Positions 13,028 through 25,734 of a DNA stretch of 64,000 nt are shown here, piece by piece; position 1 is the stretch's first letter, and every line of letters starts with the position of its first letter. This DNA is from Sinonovacula constricta. Its lineage: Eukaryota; Mollusca; Bivalvia; Cardiida; Solecurtidae. Under the pieces are notes generated by a model. The model saw only the letters and a program-made list of their open reading frames with translations. It did not search any database and was not told the origin of the DNA. Both the position numbers and the translations under genes were made by a program. Where the stretch lies: positions 28,727,158-28,791,157 of the forward strand of contig CM017564.1 of NCBI GenBank assembly GCA_007844125.1. Reading direction: 5' to 3'.

Positions 13028-13359
13028 ATGAGTTTGCGACGATGAGCAAGTGATCACGACGGACCGAGAGTGATGACGTCATTTACAGACTTGTGGTAAA
13101 GACATTGTGGTTTGTAAATTATCTCTTTTAACAGGCAACATGTTCGTGTACCCACGCATGAACATACCAGACTGCATATAAAGGTTGCGCATGACTTCAG
13201 TATTAATAATAATTACGCGCTTAGATGGTTTGGTGTTTAACTAGCTTTAACCTTTTTAATTTCGAAATTCCTATACACATCGGCATTACTGAATATCATA
13301 ATATCGAACATGACTGCAATATGCGCCGAACAGGACATCTTACCGTCCAAAATATTATG

Positions 13360-13516
13360 AAAAAAAGTTTTCCGCCTAGAAAATTTAAAAAAGTTTTCCG
13401 TGTAGAATATTAAGAACAAAAAAGGTTTTCCGTCCAGAATATTAAAAACAGAAAGTGTTCCGTCCAGAATATTAAGAACAAACACTTTCCGTCCAGAATA
13501 TAAAGGTCAAAAAAAG
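13360..13516 (+). repeat. Short tandem repeat with TTCCGTCCAGAATATTAA
   Basis: Five to six units of roughly 28-34 bp share TTCCGYCYAGAATATTAA followed by an A-rich stretch. The units are diverged and irregular. Confidence 0.75.
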
Positions 13517-13760
13517 TTTTCTAAGTTTCATACAGACATTCTATGTTTGCCAAATAAAGTCGAAATTTGTACTTATTGGATAAGTATGCGGCAACATACT
13601 TAAAATGATCATACATGTATATATATGCAGGCTCCTCAAACACAATCGCTAGAGTTATGGTCCTTGTGTTTCGCTCTCAACAAAGGGCAATCAAAGTAAT
13701 CTCGGTTACCAATTGTTGATTAAATATAACTATGACAGAAAGAAAAAACACCCAAGCTTT

Positions 13761-14362
13761 TTAATGTTGTATCCGACATTTTGGACCAAAATATTTTTAT
13801 TAAACATCTTAGTAAACCATTGGTATCTGAACAGATCTCGCAAAATGCTGTTTATTGATGTCCTACACCTGTCTGAAAGTGAAGCATGACGTCACAATCG
13901 TCATTAAAAACATGTATTTCCTATTTGAGCCAAGCAGCACAGTTAGCTATTTTTAAACCAAGAAGGTCACGTGACCACTAAATTAAAATCACGCTTCATA
14001 CTCATACAGTAAATAACCTCTGACGTCGATGTCTATATTTAACTTAAATCCCCATCATGCTTATTTATAGACTTAGAAAGAATGGACATAAAACGACTAA
14101 AGTCACGATGTTTTAGCACACCCACGTCATCCCTTGTGACGTCGATGTCTATTTTTAGCAGGAATTCCATTCGTTCTTATTTATAGATTTGAAAAGTATA
14201 ACATTTCAAGTATTGATTAACGAGTTTTACTTCCCAAAAATCGTCAAAGTTTAGTATGAAGTATGTTGTTTATTCTGCATAACTTATGCACAAATACCCC
14301 CAAACAGAGGTAAGATATTGTTACATATATAAGATATAGGCAAACAGTCGAATACCACAATT
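13761..14362 (+). mobile_element. MITE family M1 (GGTGGTATCCGACA ends), copy 1
   Basis: The left end reads GTTGTATCCGACATTTTGG and the right end GGCAAACAGTCGAATACCAC, which are imperfect inverted repeats. The interior shares blocks with copies at 20281, 34379, 43980, 50838 and 62501: CCTATTTGAGCCAAGCAGCA, a CACGTG E-box, and TGACGTC followed by TGTCTATTTTTAGC. No coding capacity. Confidence 0.8.
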
Positions 14363-14420
14363 AACATCAATTACTTAATAATATGAGAGCAGTTTAAACA
14401 GCACCATCCAGTAGTTACAA

Positions 14421-16236
14421 ACATCTTTGCTCTTATAGGTGACTTCACAAACGGAAACTGTGCTCCACGTCTACGATCTTTGCTTTTATAGGTGACTTCG
14501 GAAACGGAAACTGTGCTCCACGTCTACGATTTTGCTTTTATAGGTGCCTTCGGAAACGGAAACTGTGCTCCACGTCTACGATTTTGCTTTTATAGGTGAC
14601 TCGGAAACGGAAACTGTGCTCACGTCTACGATCTTTGCTTTTATAGGTGACTCGGAAACGGAAACTGTGCTCCACGTCTACGATCTTTGCTTTTATAGGT
14701 GACTTCGGAAACGGAAACTGTGCTCCACGTCTACGATCTTTGCTTTTATAGGTGACTTCGGAAACGGAAACTGTGCTCCACGTCTACGATCTTTGCTTTT
14801 ATAGGTGACTTCGGAAACGGAAACTGTGCTCCACGTCTACGATCTTTACTTTTATAGGTGACTTCGGAAACGGAAACTGTGCTCCACGTCTACGATCTTT
14901 GCTTTTATAGGTGACTTCGCAAACGGAAACTGTGCTCCACGTCTACGATCTTTGCTTTTATAGGTGACTTCGGAAACGGAAACTGTGCTCCACGTCTACG
15001 ATCTTCGCTTTTATAGGTGACTTCGCAAACGGAAACTGTGCTCCACGTCTACGATCTTTGATTTTTAGGTAACTTCGCAAACGGAAACTGTTCTTCACGT
15101 CTACGACCTTTGCTTTTCTAGGTGAACTCGGAATCGGAAACTGTGCTCCACGTCTAAGATCTTTGCTTTTTTAGGTGAACTCGGAAACGTAAACTGTTCT
15201 CCACGTCTACGATCTTTGCTTTTATATGTGACTTCGGAAACGGAAACTGTGCTCACGTCTACGATCTTTGCTTTTATAGGTGACTTCGGAAACGGAAACT
15301 GTGCTCACGTCTACGATCTTCGCTTTTATAGGTGCCTTCGGAAACGGAAACTGTTCTCCACGTCTACGATCTTTGCTTTTATAGGTGACTTCGCAAACGG
15401 AAACTGTGCTCCACGTCTACGATCTTTGATTTTTAGGTAACTTCGCAAACGGAAACTGTTCTTCACGTCTACGACCTTTGCTTTTCTAGGTGAACTCGGA
15501 ATCGGAAACTGTGCTCCACGTCTAAGATCTTTGCTTTTTTAGGTGAACTCGGAAACGTAAACTGTTCTCCACGTCTACGATCTTTGCTTTTATAGGTGAA
15601 CTCGGAATCGGAAACTGTGCTCCACGTCTACGATCTTTGCTTTTTTTAGGTGAACTCGGAAACGTAAACTGTGCTCCACGTCTACGATCTTTGCTCTTAT
15701 CGGTGACTTCGCAAATGGAAACTGTGCTCACGTCTACGATCTTCGCTTTTATAGGTGACTTCGCAAACGGAAACTGTTCTCCACGTCTACGATCTTTGCT
15801 TTTATAGGTGACTTCGGAAACGGAAACTGTTCTCCAAGTCTACGATCTATAGTTTTATATGTGACTTCGGAAACGGAAACTGTGCTCACGTCTACGATCT
15901 TTGCTTTTATAGGTGACTTCGGAAACGGAAACTGTGCTCACGTCTACGATCTTCGCTTTTATAGGTGCCTTCGGAAACGGAAACTGTTCTCCACGTCTAC
16001 GATCTTTGCTTTTATAGGTGACTTCGCAAACGGAAACTGTGCTCCACGTCTACGATCTTTGCTTTTCTAGGTGAACTCGGAATCAGAAACTGTGCTCCAC
16101 GTCTACGATCTTTGCTTTTTTTAGGTGAACTCGGAAACGTAAACTGTGCTCCACGTCTACGATCTTTGCTTTTATAGGTGACTTCGCAAACGGAAACTGT
16201 GCTCCACGTCTACGATCTTTGCTTTTATATGTGTAT
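14421..16236 (+). repeat. 53-bp satellite, about 34 copies, ISRE-like motif in each
   Basis: The unit contains CTTTGCTTTTATAGGTGACT, then TCGGAAACGGAAACTGTGCT and CCACGTCTACGAT. Copies differ by point changes and small indels (GCTCACG against GCTCCACG; TTTTTAGGTGAACTCGG). A block at 15206-15430 recurs at about 15845-16060, so blocks of units have also been duplicated. The element GAAACGGAAACT fits the interferon-stimulated response element core GAAANNGAAACT. Confidence 0.95.
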
Positions 16237-16369
16237 TTCTGAAAAGAAAAATTGTTCCAAACTGTTGGATACAGCCTTTAAACTTTCAAATTTCTGCAAT
16301 AATAATCACAGTCACTTGCTGATGAAGTTAACTTTGAGAAACTTAACCCATACACCACGAACAAGTATA

Positions 16370-17545
16370 AGTGGTTTAGCAAATATTCATCCTTTGTTAA
16401 CTCTTGCTGACGTAGATTTGACACACAAGAATCCTTTAGATCTTAGCAAATATCCATCCTTTGTAGTCACTTGCTGACGTAGATTTAACACACACAAGAA
16501 TCCTTTAGATCTTAGCAATTATCCATCCTTTGTAGTCTCTTGCTGACGTAGATTTAAAACACACAAGAATCCTTTAGATCTTAGCAATTATCCATCCTTT
16601 GTAGTCTCTTGCTGACGTAGATTTAACACACACAAGAATCCGTCAGATCTTAGCAAATATCCATCCTTTGTAGTCTCTTGCTGACGTAGATTTAACACAC
16701 ACAAGAATCCGTCAGATCTTAGCAATTATCCATCCTTTGTAGTCTCTTGCTGACGTAGATTTAACACACACAAGAATCCGTCAGATCTTAGCAAATATCC
16801 ATCCTTTGTAGTCTCTTGCTGACGTAGATTTAACACACACAAGAATCCGTCAGATCTTGGCAAATATCCATCCTTTGTAGTCTCTTGCTGACGTAGATTT
16901 AACACACACAAGAATCCGTCAGATCTTGGCAAATATCCATCCTTTGTAGTCTCTTGCTGACGTAGATTTAACACACACAAGAATCCGTCAGATCTTAGCA
17001 AATATCCATCCTTTGTAGTCTCTTGCTGACGTAGATTTAACACACACAAGAATCCGTCAGATCTTAGCAAATATCCATCCTTTGTAGTCTCTTGCTGACG
17101 TAGATTTAACACACACAAGAATCCGTCAGATCTTGGCAAATATCCATCCTTTGTAGTCTCTTGCTGACGTAGATTTAACACACACAAGAATCCGTCAGAT
17201 CTTAGCAAATATCCATCCTTTGTAGTCTCTTGCTGACGTAGATTTAACACACACAAGAATCCGTCAGATCTTAGCAAATATCCATCCTTTGTGGTCTCTT
17301 GCTGACGTAGATTTAACACACACAAGAATCCTTTAGATCTTAGCAAATATCCATCCTTTGTAGTCTCTTGCTGACGTAGATTTAACACACACAAGAATCC
17401 TTTAGATCTTAGCAAATATCCATCCTTTGTAGTCTCTTGCTGACGTAGATTTAACACACACAAGAATCCTTTAGATCTTAGCAAATATCCATCCTTTGTA
17501 GTCTCTTGCAGACGTAGATTTAACACACACAAGAATCCTTTAGAG
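16370..17545 (+). repeat. 69-bp satellite, about 17 copies
   Basis: The unit is 69 bp and contains TTTGTAGTCTCTTGCTGACG, TAGATTTAACACACACAAGA and ATCCGTCAGATCTTAGCAAA. Two unit types alternate in blocks (CCGTCAGATCT and CCTTTAGATCT). The unit is a multiple of three and lacks stop codons on the minus strand, so a 268-codon frame (16726-17532) with 23-residue repeats arises. I treat that frame as a by-product. Confidence 0.95.
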
Positions 17546-19074
17546 CCTTAACATTTCAAAGGTTATATGCGATGTTGATGTTTGTGACATTTTTTTCAAC
17601 TGCAAGAATATAATTAAAAAGCATGTAAACTATACTGATCATTATTTTAATTAGACGTAATTCAATAGGTTACTGATCTTTCTATTCATGTTAACAGTAA
17701 TATGCCTATATCGTCAACACTATAACTACTAAACCAATTTAAATCCAATTTCTTTGTACCTCTTTGTATTGTTTTCTTCTTTCATTTACCAAATATAGGC
17801 AAACACTACTTGTTATATACATAGAAGACAAATAATTTATTTGGATGTTTAATCTTTATAAGACACACTATTAAATTTTTGTACAATTAATAATTACATG
17901 AATTTATATACAAGTTCGTATTCTAGCTTCAAAGCAAAATTGACATTTATACGAAACAAAAATTAAAAGAAAAATTCTTAATACTTCATCAGTCTCCAAT
18001 GAAATGTGTTCATTTAAACGTATTGTCAAAGATATCCGTGTGTCCGCTATTTCGTCGCAAAACAACAAAAAAGAGAGTTTTATTGCGGACGCACGTGCGG
18101 CGGACATCGGAGTATCTGATAAGGAATAATGCACGTGAAAAACTACTTGAAACGTTTCAGTGTCACAAAACGGCAGGGCTGGGAAAAAAATCTGTTCAAA
18201 GACTTGTCCTGGACAAAAATGACTTCTCCGAAAATGTGCGTCGTCTTCAATTAACAAACCCAACAACACATTTTTCATATCTACAACTAACAAACAATGT
18301 ATAACAACAATTGGTTTCTCTTATTTTTTTGTCTAGAATCGTTAATGTATTTTTATGATTTGTTGTTTTTGGACAGGTGCGTGCATTGTACATGTACCGT
18401 CTGTACATGTTGTTGATAAATGTTCCTGGCATGAAAACGATTGTCTTCATCGCTAATAAGAAACCACTGTTTATTTGTTATTTGTCCGATTGCCGATTTA
18501 TAACTTGACCAGGATTAATTTAATAATCAATGACCAATAACCCGAAAATGCATTATGACTTGTCCGGGACGTCGGGCTGTCGTATTTTTTCTAGCACTGA
18601 ATAGATACATTCTTTAGTTTCGGAAAGTGTGGCGTTACCCGCTCCCCGGTCTTGGTTCATTTATTCTACCCATTCTGTATATCTCTATAGTGCTCAATTG
18701 TTTCGCAAAAAGAACAAAAACAACTTCGGTGTGCGTTGTAGAATTTTGAACCCTCATTTCTCCTTCATTTCTTCTTCACAAATTTAAAAGTTCTCAAATG
18801 TTGTATATCCTGGAATGCCAAGGGTGCGTTCTGGCGTTTACAACACACCTGGCCCAAACACGATACACTTTACCAGTATTTTTTCAATTGAATTCATAAA
18901 TATATTTTATTTCATGTACGTTCCGGGCGCACACCACCCACTCAACATCAGTTAGTGACTGGGCATATTTACCTACAATCAGCCCAAAACCGCCGAGTAT
19001 ATATGCCTTTGTACTGCTTAATTGATCATTGATTTTCTTCTTCCCAGTCAGGTGGGCGAAGCTGCACGTGTATG
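17546..19074. other. Non-coding stretch
   Basis: Two overlapping open frames of about 100-130 codons near 17904-18304 lie on opposite strands, and neither resembles a known family. No repeats or RNA genes were recognised. Confidence 0.45.
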
Positions 19075-19348
19075 GATGGGATGGGATGGTTTTTGCCGGT
19101 ATTTTCGCCGATACAGTGCAGCGACATTTCCATCATTTTAGCACAAAGGCACTTATGAGGTACCCAGGAACTGAACCCCGCCGGTCCATTATGTTTACAC
19201 CGACGAGTCAGGCGTTTGTGCCCTACTAGCCCCGAGCGTTAGGCAGGAAGCCACTATTACCAACTTTAAGACTTTGGTAGAACCCGACCGGAATTTGTAC
19301 CCACGACCTCCCGATCCGCAAACCGACCCTCTACCTAGGTGTATGGGT
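19075..19348 (-). mobile_element. SINE family A, diverged copy
   Basis: On the minus strand a tRNA-like head (near 19348) is followed by TAGGCAGGAAG-complementary and CACTTATGAGGTACCC-containing body blocks shared with the copies at 22559, 23880 and 48759. Several substitutions in the head show that it is an older copy. Confidence 0.8.
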
Positions 19349-20280
19349 GTTTGCATTAAACTACATTGTGACATAGACAGAGCCAGCCCTTCCTCCAGCT
19401 TTTAGGTTTGCATGGGAGGGGGCGGGCCTTATTTATAGATTAGCATGGGGGCGGGCCTTATTTTTTGCGCGGTGTCTTCTTTCTTCAATGAACGTAAAAG
19501 TAAACTATCCCCATGCTGCGTAATCTATGTTGTCATTTATTCATTGTGTGTTTTTTTTATCCTATCAGGATTGTGACGTTGAACATTCCTTGGATGGATA
19601 TTTGACGCTGGTTACTCAACTCTATCTACACACGAAAAGAAAGTTACAATCGTGTACACTTCTTTAGTGGGTAAAATTTGTCCTTGGTTCAAATATTTAA
19701 GTTCTTTAATAGTCTACACATATTACTTCTCCCTTCATCTAAATAAAATGTGGACCACTTAGATCTAAATATGTCATCACGTTAACTTTTTTCTGCTTTC
19801 AATAGATTTGCTTCCTCCACCAAACCACCCCACCCCCACCACTGGTTGTATTTGAAAAAAACGCACAAGAATTGCGAAGCCAGAACTCTGTAAGCCAGTT
19901 TAAGTCCACAGTCGGTCCATATTGCCGACTGACCGTTCCAAGGACTATATATATATTAAACACTTTACAAGTCGTGTGGACGCTGTTACACTTTTTAGCA
20001 AACTAATCATTTTATTTTACTTTCATCGTCTGATTAAAATATTGTTGTGGTGTTTTATCTATATTTTGAGTATAATTTCTTTTCTTTAACTTATTAATTC
20101 CCATACATGTGGTGTTAAAATAATGTCAATATAAAGAATAACTAGCGCTTTTTAACGTTCATCGGTTGATGAACCATGTTGGGTTGTGTTGTCTAAACTA
20201 TTCTGTGAAGGCCTTCCGACTCAACAATGACTTAAACAGGACATCACAGAACCCAGTACAGTTGAACGTCATCAATTAAA
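19349..20280. other. Non-coding stretch
   Basis: A short direct repeat GGGGGCGGGCCTTATTTAT-like lies at 19419-19461. A faint resemblance to the 147-bp satellite (GAACTCTGTAAGCCAGTTTA, then GACTGACCGTTCC) is seen at about 19868-19936. Nothing else was recognised. Confidence 0.4.
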
Positions 20281-20610
20281 GGTAGTACTAATTTGGACCC
20301 TTTTTTCTAAAATAACCAAATAAGTCATTGTTACCTGAAAAAGGTTTTGGAAAAATGCTGTTCATTGATTCACTAGATCTGTGTGAAAAGTGAAGAATAA
20401 ATCACCACTCGTCATTGCAAACAGGTATTTCCTATCTAAGCCACGCAGCACAGTAAGCTATTTTTAAACTAAGAAAACCACGTGACCACTTACTTTTTAT
20501 ATCACGTGACATGACCAAGCGGGTAATCAGCTCTTTGATGTCCAGCTGAAATCTCCAGCGTGCTAATTTTATAGTGTTTAAAATAATGGACATTATAAAA
20601 CGATGTTTTT
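20281..20610 (+). mobile_element. MITE family M1, copy 2 (partial)
   Basis: It shares the CCTATCTAAGCCACGCAGCA block, the TAGCTATTTTTAAACTAAGA block and CCACGTGACCACTTA with the other M1 copies. The right inverted repeat is not recognisable. Confidence 0.7.
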
Positions 20611-21884
20611 TCTCCGTGACAAAATTTCATCCCTCCGTGACAAAATCCTCCTGTTCATTTAAGCATAGGCAGACAAAATTCCTCCTTTAAATTTTTCAAA
20701 GACGACAAGATCCATCCCTTAAATTAATAAATGACAACATCATTATGCTCTTCTTATCGCTTATAATGCAATTAAACACGTGACATATGTACCAGGTGTA
20801 CAGTGATATCTCCGCTTGAACAGTGTTTTTCCTTGGTCTGGCGATTTTATTACGTGTACAGAGAATACCAATGACTATTTGTATGTATATTTGTGCATTA
20901 AAGTACTTCGCCTTAAGTTTTGCATTTTTTGAAATTGAGTTTGTGCATGCATGCGTTCATTTAAACATTTCGATAAATTATATGTAAGGAGTTTAACATT
21001 TCAAAATGATAATTACTTGTGCATTATTCCTACTTTCATATTGAATGAATTTTATGTCATTTTAATTACAATTTTATGATTTCATTATCTTAATTTTACG
21101 TGCATTATAATGTAAACATATAAATATATAGTATTATAATTGAAATTATGTTGTTATACATATATAATATAATAATTTCAATTATAATACTATTGGAAGA
21201 GTTTTCATGACAATATTATTAGTACTTCTCTTTTTATAAAGTCAGTCAAGTATTATATTCTTATCTTATTTATATTTATTTATTTGATTCTTTATATTTG
21301 TGTGTGAGTGTAGGTGTGTGTAACATTAATTTTCTGTTTATGTTGTTTTAATTTATGCCGAAATTTTATGCTAAGTATTTAAGTACACCATTTATTTTAC
21401 ACCACAATCAAAATGGAAATACATGTAAAAGGTGAAGAATGATTCTTGTCTTTGCGCTACAATTGGCTCTTTTGATTTAAGGGTACTACTTACAAAAACA
21501 GCTTCAACGCAAGTTTCTCCTTTTCTGTGAGAGATCTAGACTTTACCACATTTTAACTATGTTTGTGTGAGTACTTTGTAACAGCCCTGGAAATGGAATT
21601 CCACATTTTTAATGCGATTAAATGCACAAAACTAAGTTAAATTGCGCCAAACTTGACCGAGATAGTTTTCTCTCATAAACGGAGGGAACTCTTACATAAT
21701 AAAACGGTGTCAACGTAAAAATCGCTTGGCAAAACGTCAAGAATAAGAGAGAATAAGCGTGCACTTGTGTGAAAAAGAAATACTTTGATAAACAATCTGT
21801 AGACTTAACACGTTGCTAAATGGCACAAATACAGCGAAACCTTGAAAAGAAACACAGAGTGAGTTAGAGAGAGAGGGGGAGCGA
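20611..21884. other. Very AT-rich non-coding stretch
   Basis: Apart from the 22-bp hairpin at 21128-21193, no features are seen. A small repeat of CTCCGTGACAAAATTYC lies at 20610-20650. Confidence 0.45.
21128..21193. repeat. Perfect 22-bp inverted repeat with 22-nt loop
   Basis: The arms at 21128-21149 and 21172-21193 are exact reverse complements (ATAGTATTATAATTGAAATT and on). The stem is AT-only except for a few bases. It could form a cruciform or an RNA hairpin; I cannot tell which, if either, matters. Confidence 0.85.
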
Positions 21885-22095
<211 letters not shown>

Positions 22096-22558
22096 GGAGA
22101 GGGAGAGAGAATAAGCAACACGTTTGTAAAATGTAGTTCAAGTTTTTCTTTACAAATAAAACTGACATTATACACGCAGTTTATATGATACGAACCTAAG
22201 ACAATTAAAATTTCCGGTAAAATGGCGTTTTTCTTGCAAACAAAAGAAAATGGTTTCAGTGTGATTTTAAATTGACGTAGATATAAAGATCGTGGGACGT
22301 ACGAGCATTGCGTGAGCAACGTGTGCTTGCTTAATTACATGTTACGTGTTTTTATCGGATATTTTGCCTCGGATTTTAACAGATGGAAAATATAGATGCG
22401 ATAAATAAATGAGTCGCGGAAAAAAAATCCATCCACTTTTATTTGTTGAGGAAAATTGGGATAAACACCAGCGCGTAGTTTCGCGGCGACCTCTAGCGTA
22501 AAAACGCAAACGGTTCCCGGCGTCGTATTAGAGTACTTAGTAACTTTTACATTATAAT

Positions 22559-22838
22559 GAGGGTTGGGATTGGCCGGCACTTTTGCTGATACTGTGCAAC
22601 GACATTTCTATCATTATAGCACAGGGGCACTTATGAGTTGCCCAGGGACTGAACCCGGCCGGTCCATTATACTGACACAGACGAGTCAGGTGTAATACTA
22701 TCCCCTTAGCCCCGAGCGTTAGGCAGGAAGCCACTACTACCAACTTTGAAGTCTTTGGTTTGACCCGGCCGGAGTTTGAACCCGCGACCTCCCGATCCGC
22801 AAGCCAACGCTCTACCAACTGAGCTATTGCGGTCGGTA
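22559..22838 (-). mobile_element. SINE family A, full copy
   Basis: On the minus strand the head has an A box within AATAGCTCAGTTGGTAGAGC and a B box within GCGGGTTCAAACTCCGGCC. The body contains the CCTAACGCTCGGGGCTAAGG block and the CACTTATGAG-complement block, and ends at the CCGGC...CCCAACCCTC segment. It has no poly-A tail, like the other family A copies. Confidence 0.9.
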
Positions 22839-23867
22839 CATTATAATGAGAACGATGCTATTGTAACGCTATAATTTTATTACGACGACATTTTAAAAAA
22901 AAATATAGTGCCGATTAGCATTATAATGTTGCAGTTGAAGCATTTTATTAAATAAAACTTACCGAATGCAATATTGAGATACAAAATTATAAATTCAAAC
23001 ACAAGAACAAACATAATATTGCCATAATGAAACAAAGGTAAGAATATCAAATTACTATTTTAATAATTCTTTTACCAAATGCAAAAGTATAGTTTTGGAA
23101 TTTAAATTACATAAGATCGATTGACATTTAAATGTGCATGGCGTATAAGGAATCACCATGTTGAAATGTGAATCAACATGTTCGAGTTTCTAATATAAAT
23201 CTCTACCAAATTGTTATGTATTTGTGCGTTTTATCGTATTATTTATGTGTCTAGTTCAACTCCATGGATAGGATACACAATTAAATCACACGTGCTCCCT
23301 TTAATACAATTCAAAGTACGAACAGCATAAAGTGCATTGGCGACGGTGCTCTGAATCATAAATCATGCCTAATGCTTTCAACTAAGTAAAATGGCTGGAA
23401 ACGCATTTTGTTGCATAAAAAATAAGGCGCTCCGGGTTTATTGCGGGTAAAGTAGAAATGAAAGAAAATTTGGATGAGAAATAAGTTTTGAAGGGTAATT
23501 TCGGGAGTATGGTTGAAAGAAGTGGAATTTTGCACAAAGGGCGTTTCTTTGTTTCCCTTTTGACGTATCTGGCTACTCGACTATGCAGTGTAACATGCAT
23601 GACTAAAACGTAATCGGGCAGCTTTGCATTAACAAACCTTCTTTACTGCCGTCATTTTTGCTCTCTGTATTACGTATATGTTAAAATGACAAATTATGAT
23701 GTACAAATACCTAATTGCCAGTCTAACTAACCGCCTAATTGTTGGACAGGTATTCAGTTTTGACGACTTCAATATTATATCATCTGTGATTTCAAAAATG
23801 TATTCAAATGTTTCAAGGTGGTTTTGCCTGTTACGACAATCAGCAGCAACAAAACTTAGAAAAACTT
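22839..23867. other. AT-rich non-coding stretch
   Basis: No recognisable gene, repeat array or transposon end. Confidence 0.45.
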
Positions 23868-24182
23868 CTCGATACCGAGGGCCGGCCGCAATAGCTCAGG
23901 TGGTAGAGCGTCGGCTTGCGAATCGGAGGTCGTTCAAACCTTGACCGGGTCAGACCAAAGACTTTGGTAGTAGTTGGCTAGTTGGTAGTAGTGGCTTCCC
24001 TCCTAACGCCCGGGGCTAAGGGGACAGCATTACGCCTGACTCGTCGGTGTCAGTATAATAGACCGACCGGGTTCAGTCCCTGGGCACCTCATAAGTGCCC
24101 CTGTACTATAATGATAGAAATGTCGCTGCACAGTATCAGCAAAAATGCCGGCTAACCCCATCCCTCTCTCCTCGATACCGAG
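23868..24182 (+). mobile_element. SINE family A, full copy with 12-bp TSD
   Basis: The SINE occupies 23880-24170. Identical direct repeats CTCGATACCGAG flank it at 23868-23879 and 24171-24182. The head (AATAGCTCAGGTGGTAGAGC) carries an RNA polymerase III A box, and GTCGTTCAAACCTTGACC is a slightly damaged B box. The element ends in CTCTCTC rather than a poly-A tail. The target duplication defines both ends of the family. Confidence 0.93.
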
Positions 24183-24421
24183 CGATATCAGACGTATTTC
24201 AAAATTCAATACTTCAAACGTACGTCTCGTGTGTTGCTTATGTTTGTGAATATATTTTCTTAGTTTATGCAAGCATGATAGCAAAAAAAAGGTGACGGTG
24301 ATTCAAAGTTCACTAACTTTCAATCAAAACTAAAAACAATGTCTATAATTAGTTTCGGAACAACGATTTTGCGGTACACTCTTCCTGAAAAATCGAGCTT
24401 TACCACTACCATTTTAAACAA

Positions 24422-24477
24422 CTTTGGTATGTCGCGACCCGGTATCGAACCCGGGGCCTCCCGTACCTGGAGCCGAT
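24422..24477 (-). mobile_element. SINE family C fragment
   Basis: The minus strand reads GGCTCCAGGTACGGGAGGCC, CCGGGTTCGATACCGGGTCG and CGACATACCAAAG, matching the 5' region of the copies at 32965 and 63168. Only about 56 bp are retained. Confidence 0.7.
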
Positions 24478-24581
24478 GTATTTTGATTCTGCAGAAGTTG
24501 AAGCATAGGTCGATATTTTATTTAGTTTGTATACTTTGTACATTATCGTAGCAATACCAACAAAAACAATACCAACCACGT

Positions 24582-24699
24582 ACTGAGTAAATACAAATTT
24601 AAATGTATAAATAAATAATTAAGAATCTTGTTTAAACCATTTATTATCCATATATAGATATAATTATTTAATATACATTTAAATTTGTATTTACTCAGT
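24582..24699. repeat. 118-bp foldback element
   Basis: The arm starting ACTGAGTAAATACAAATTTA at 24582 is the reverse complement of the sequence ending at 24699. The first 27 bp are perfect, and pairing continues with small gaps to about 40 bp. The loop is roughly 40 nt. It may be a minimal MITE. Confidence 0.8.
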
Positions 24700-25734
24700 T
24701 AGATGATCCATATAGCACTTTCGTCAGGACAACATTATTGTTGTGCGTATCGCAACTGTTCGAAATTCATGTCTAAACAACGGAAGCCGCATATTCCGTA
24801 CAATCGGTCTGCGGGGTGCGCGTATGTACAACGACATAGCAGTTATTCGTAAAATTGATATTATTTTCAAACTTGCTTATGGAAATCAACAAACTTTTCA
24901 GAAGACTGTTATTGCATATGTTAAAATATAGTAAATAACACCAAAAATAATGCTATTTTTTGTCTTACTTTATCAGTTTTCTCGATTAATAATGGTTTTC
25001 ACGGCATTAGCATTGTCCGAAAAAGGTTGAAAAGCAATTTAATACACTCAAATTTCGTCATTAACACACAATCATACGTTACAAAATAAGCCAAACTGTC
25101 TCATAAATTTATTCCTACGCAACGAAAAAGAAAAAAAGATACTCAAATGAATGTTTTATTATGATTTTATGAGTCGGGTCGCTTTAAAAAAATGTTGCTG
25201 CTTGTTTGAATTTTAAAAAATTGCATTAAAGTATCAACATTAGATATTTATCATTAGTTACACTTTATTATTTAATCAAATACAAAAGCATTCACTATTT
25301 TTAACGTTTAGTAACATAAAACAAGTTTACTTCAAAACGCTTTACACACATGTACCATCATCACAACCCTGACAGAAATACGATCTTTACGGTAATCCGG
25401 AATTTATGCGTGATTTCAGACATGTACTGAAGAACACAAACAAACAATACAATTAAAAAGAAAACAAAAATCAGAAGCGGTTAAAAAGTTGAAATTAACC
25501 ATATTATGGATAAACCGTCTGTAGAACAACAATTTTCTTGTTAAAAGTGTCTTTTTCAAAATCAACAAGACGACCCATCAGACTTACTGTTTTTTATCAC
25601 TGTACTCTGCTCAGTAAGTTCTAGTGTTGTGGAAAATTTCCAATCAATATCTTTGGTACCTTTAGAGATATTTTCCAGACAAGCAACAATTGAGATAATT
25701 AAAATATAAACTAACTATTTCCTATTTACATATG
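24700..25734. other. AT-rich non-coding stretch
   Basis: Nothing recognised apart from short, unsupported open frames. Confidence 0.45.

Noticed and set aside
17904..18304. Overlapping frames of 129 and 101 codons on opposite strands
   Set aside because: No domain, no splice support and mutual overlap; best explained as chance.
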